From an uncultured Methanospirillum sp. (lineage in GTDB: Archaea; Halobacteriota; Methanomicrobia; Methanomicrobiales; Methanospirillaceae): a stretch of DNA of 64,000 bases. Under the pieces are notes generated by a model, which was not told the origin of the DNA, did no database searches, and saw only the letters and a list, made by a program, of their open reading frames with translations. Position numbers and translations under genes: made by a program. The stretch's first letter is position 1. Every line of letters starts with the position of its first letter. This document shows positions 61,998-64,000 of this stretch, in pieces. Location: positions 3,862,860 to 3,926,859 of the forward strand of contig NZ_OY764544.1 in the NCBI RefSeq assembly GCF_963668475.1, read 5' to 3'.

Positions 61998-63885
61998 ATG
62001 AGCCCATCTGTTTACGGTCCCGGTCTCCGGTATCCCCGCTCAGTCGTAGGCAGAACTCTTGTCCGGGAACTTACCGCAGTCCCCCGGAGGATTCCCCGTG
62101 ATGTACGGGAAGATCTTGTATCCATCATGGTTCTGGAGCTCATCGAAGGGGTACATCTGCAGATTCGTGATTCTCAGAAGTTCAGAGAGCGGTATGGGAT
62201 CTTCTACCCGATTCTGATCCATCTTCGCCATTCTCCATTATGGCACGCAGTACAGGACCTGGCAAGAGACTCACCGGAGACAGCGGCAGGTGTTGCCCGT
62301 GTTTTTATCACCACGATCCTCGAACTCATCGATCGTGCTCCGGTTCCTGGCAGGGAGATGTATGCCGATCTTGACGAGGAGATACGGGCGTTTCTAGCAT
62401 TATGTGAGCTATCATGTCAAGAGGTTCTGGTTCCCGATGATCTGTCCTCCCTTATTGCCGAGTTTTCTTATCTCCTCTCCCGGGTGATATCCGGAGAACT
62501 GCAGAGTTCACAATCCATGGAACCATTCTGTGAAGCCTGTCTGGCAGCCATCCAGCATTATAAGGATGCGATAGCCGCAGAGGATGAGAGTCAATCAGTG
62601 CCGGATTCTGAACCGATGCAGGATCTGATCGCTGATTTTCGGCAGGTGATAGACGATCTACTAGATGAATCCGGGTCATATCATGATGATTCATCTAGAA
62701 CAGGGACCAGTTCACCACAGAACGGGCCGGGAGGAAAGGGAGAAGGGAGCGGTCAGGGACCGGATACTGCACGGGTTCTGTCTCTGATCCGGCAGATCAG
62801 AGAACTTCTTCTGGAACAGAAGAGGCAGCCTTCCGGAATGCCGGAGATGCAATCAGATTTTTTTCAACCAAAGGATGAAGCATCCCGGTTCCAGTCCATT
62901 CTCCAGAAGACCGTCATGGACCCTGCCAGTTCTCTCTTTCAGTCCCTCGATCCTCACCGGAGATCGATCCGGTTTCTTTCAGAGGTCCATCCAGGAACAG
63001 ACTGGGGACTGGATATCACCTCCCTGAAATCCGCAGAGATTGAGAACCTGGAGTCGTATGCCGCGTATGCAGAGAAGGATCAGGAACTGAAGCAGATTAT
63101 CAGACGTATCGGGAGAGTGAGTTACGATGCCGGTATCCTCTCCCATGGAATCTCTCCGATGAGCCGGTATGAGATGTACTCCATCACACGGTCCCGTGAT
63201 ATTGCCCGCCTCCTGCCGGTTGAAGCGGTGAAGATTTCACATTCGGTTTTAAAAACCAAGTTCTATGCAGATTTTACCGAAGGAAAACTACTGACCTATG
63301 ATCTTCGGGGTTCCAGCCTGGCAGGAGGCAGACCGAGAAAGAAGAAACACGGGCCGGTGGTTGCCCTTGTTGATACATCCGGGTCGATGAACGGGTTTCC
63401 AGAAACGGTTGCGAAATCGATCATTCTTGCTCTTGCAACCCGGATGATGAGAGAGGAGCGGGACGTGAAGGTGATCCTCTTTTCCGGTCCAGGAGATACC
63501 CGGGAGATTGAGTTATCACCAAAGAGAAAGATGGGTGACGAGTTCCTTTCGTTTCTTCAGAAAACATTTGGTGGCGGAACCGATTTCACGACTGCCCTGT
63601 ATTCAGGGCTTGAATCCCTTCGCCAGCCGGCATTCAGAGGGGCGGGACCTGTTGTTTCTGACCGACGGGGTTTCAGAGATATCGAACCGGGTAGTGATCG
63701 CGGAGTGGATACGGGTCAAGGAGAAACAGGATGCTCGTGTTTTCTCGTGTATTATCGGCGGGACCGATCCAGGAGGTCTCGCACTGATATCAGATTACAC
63801 CTATTTCATCCAGGATGATCCGGAGATGAAGATCCGGATTATCCCGTCACCGGATAATCCGAAAGAAAGGACATATTCGCGATGA
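61998..63885 (+). CDS. VWA-domain chelatase-like protein with one-base frameshift
   Basis: From ATG 61998 the frame runs through a helical N-terminal region and a VWA domain with the MIDAS motif VALVDTSGSMNG and GGGTDFTTALYSG. At about 63641-63650, in a G-rich run (GAGGGGCGGGAC), one extra base shifts the frame. The correct continuation reads DLLFLTDGVSEISN (the third MIDAS Asp) to the stop at 63885. Without the correction the frame ends at 63818 with an unrelated tail. The repaired protein has about 629 residues. It may be a sequencing error or a real mutation. Confidence 0.82.
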
Positions 63886-63944
63886 GAAATACCATCAGGC
63901 AAAAAAATTAAAGTTAATTCGTGTGTAAAATTGAAGGGATATAT

Positions 63945-64000
63945 ATGACAAAAATTCCAAAGTCTGTTGATACAGAACGTATCAGAAAAACTGCTGAAGC
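63945..64000 (+). CDS. Unknown gene, truncated by window end
   Basis: ATG 63945 follows GAAGGGA (a ribosome-binding site) and opens a frame of 18 codons, MTKIPKSVDTERIRKTAEA, to the window edge. The AT-rich upstream stretch fits a promoter. Too little is visible to name it. Confidence 0.55.
   Translation, partial: MTKIPKSVDTERIRKTAE

Noticed and set aside
61998..63818. Reading the VWA protein to the stop at 63818
   Set aside because: After about 63645 this frame loses all similarity to VWA domains, while the neighbouring frame continues the fold with LTDGVSE.

Overview
The window is archaeal and most likely from a hydrogenotrophic methanogen of the Methanomicrobiales, probably Methanospirillum or a close relative. 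Supporting genes are an F420H2 oxidase (FprA), a glutamate synthase whose electron-input subunit is FrhB-like, HypA/HypE, an archaeal phosphoribulokinase of the type known from Methanospirillum, diphthine synthase, an archaeal NusA-like KH protein, a type IV pilin-like protein and many PAS-rich sensors. No 16S rRNA gene is present, so the genus is an inference.

Layout. 0-9 kb: a truncated PAS sensor, a flavoprotein, thiC, a divergent receiver/PAS-regulator pair, and a decayed stretch (frameshifted surface protein, PIN toxin with a nonsense codon), with a possible rRNA-operon scar at 3.5-3.76 kb. 9.4-36.7 kb: a mostly intact core. It holds tRNA-Gly(CCC), a polyprenyl-phosphate glycosyltransferase, DUF99, a pilin and glnA. 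A four-gene glutamate synthase operon with an FrhB-type subunit follows. Next come a radical SAM gene overlapping a catalytic cis-prenyltransferase and, convergent to it, a non-catalytic partner. The rest comprises dph5, hisE, a nusA-like gene, a NifH-like reductase, phosphoribulokinase, superoxide reductase, fprA, a deacetylase/hydantoinase pair, a GHMP-family enzyme, membrane proteins and hypAE. 36.7-38.4 kb: an AT-rich GT-C-like membrane protein. 38.8-43 kb: an insertion-sequence pile-up in which an ISH3-like element (18-bp inverted repeats, 5-bp duplication) sits inside an IS630-like transposase gene. That gene abuts an IS110 element on one side and a beheaded response-regulator gene on the other. 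43-49 kb: an acetyltransferase, a structured inverted repeat, a 1403-residue seven-PAS histidine kinase and transposase debris.

49.9-60.5 kb is the most unusual part: a metalloid/thiol-redox island. It has ACR3, two ArsR regulators, thioredoxin-type ArsC, an ArsG-like permease, a thioredoxin-CcdA fusion, three secreted ArsF-like proteins with a CxxC site, a DUF318 permease, a CxxC mini-thioredoxin, and DGC-type putative zinc proteins (two intact, one with an amber stop). Identical palindromic operators lie at two promoters. A plausible reading is that cytosolic ArsC/ACR3 handle inorganic arsenic while CcdA passes electrons outward to the ArsF-like proteins, working with the ArsG and DUF318 exporters on organo-metalloids or another thiol-reactive compound. 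The right edge carries a MoxR ATPase/VWA chelatase-like pair, the VWA gene having a one-base frameshift.
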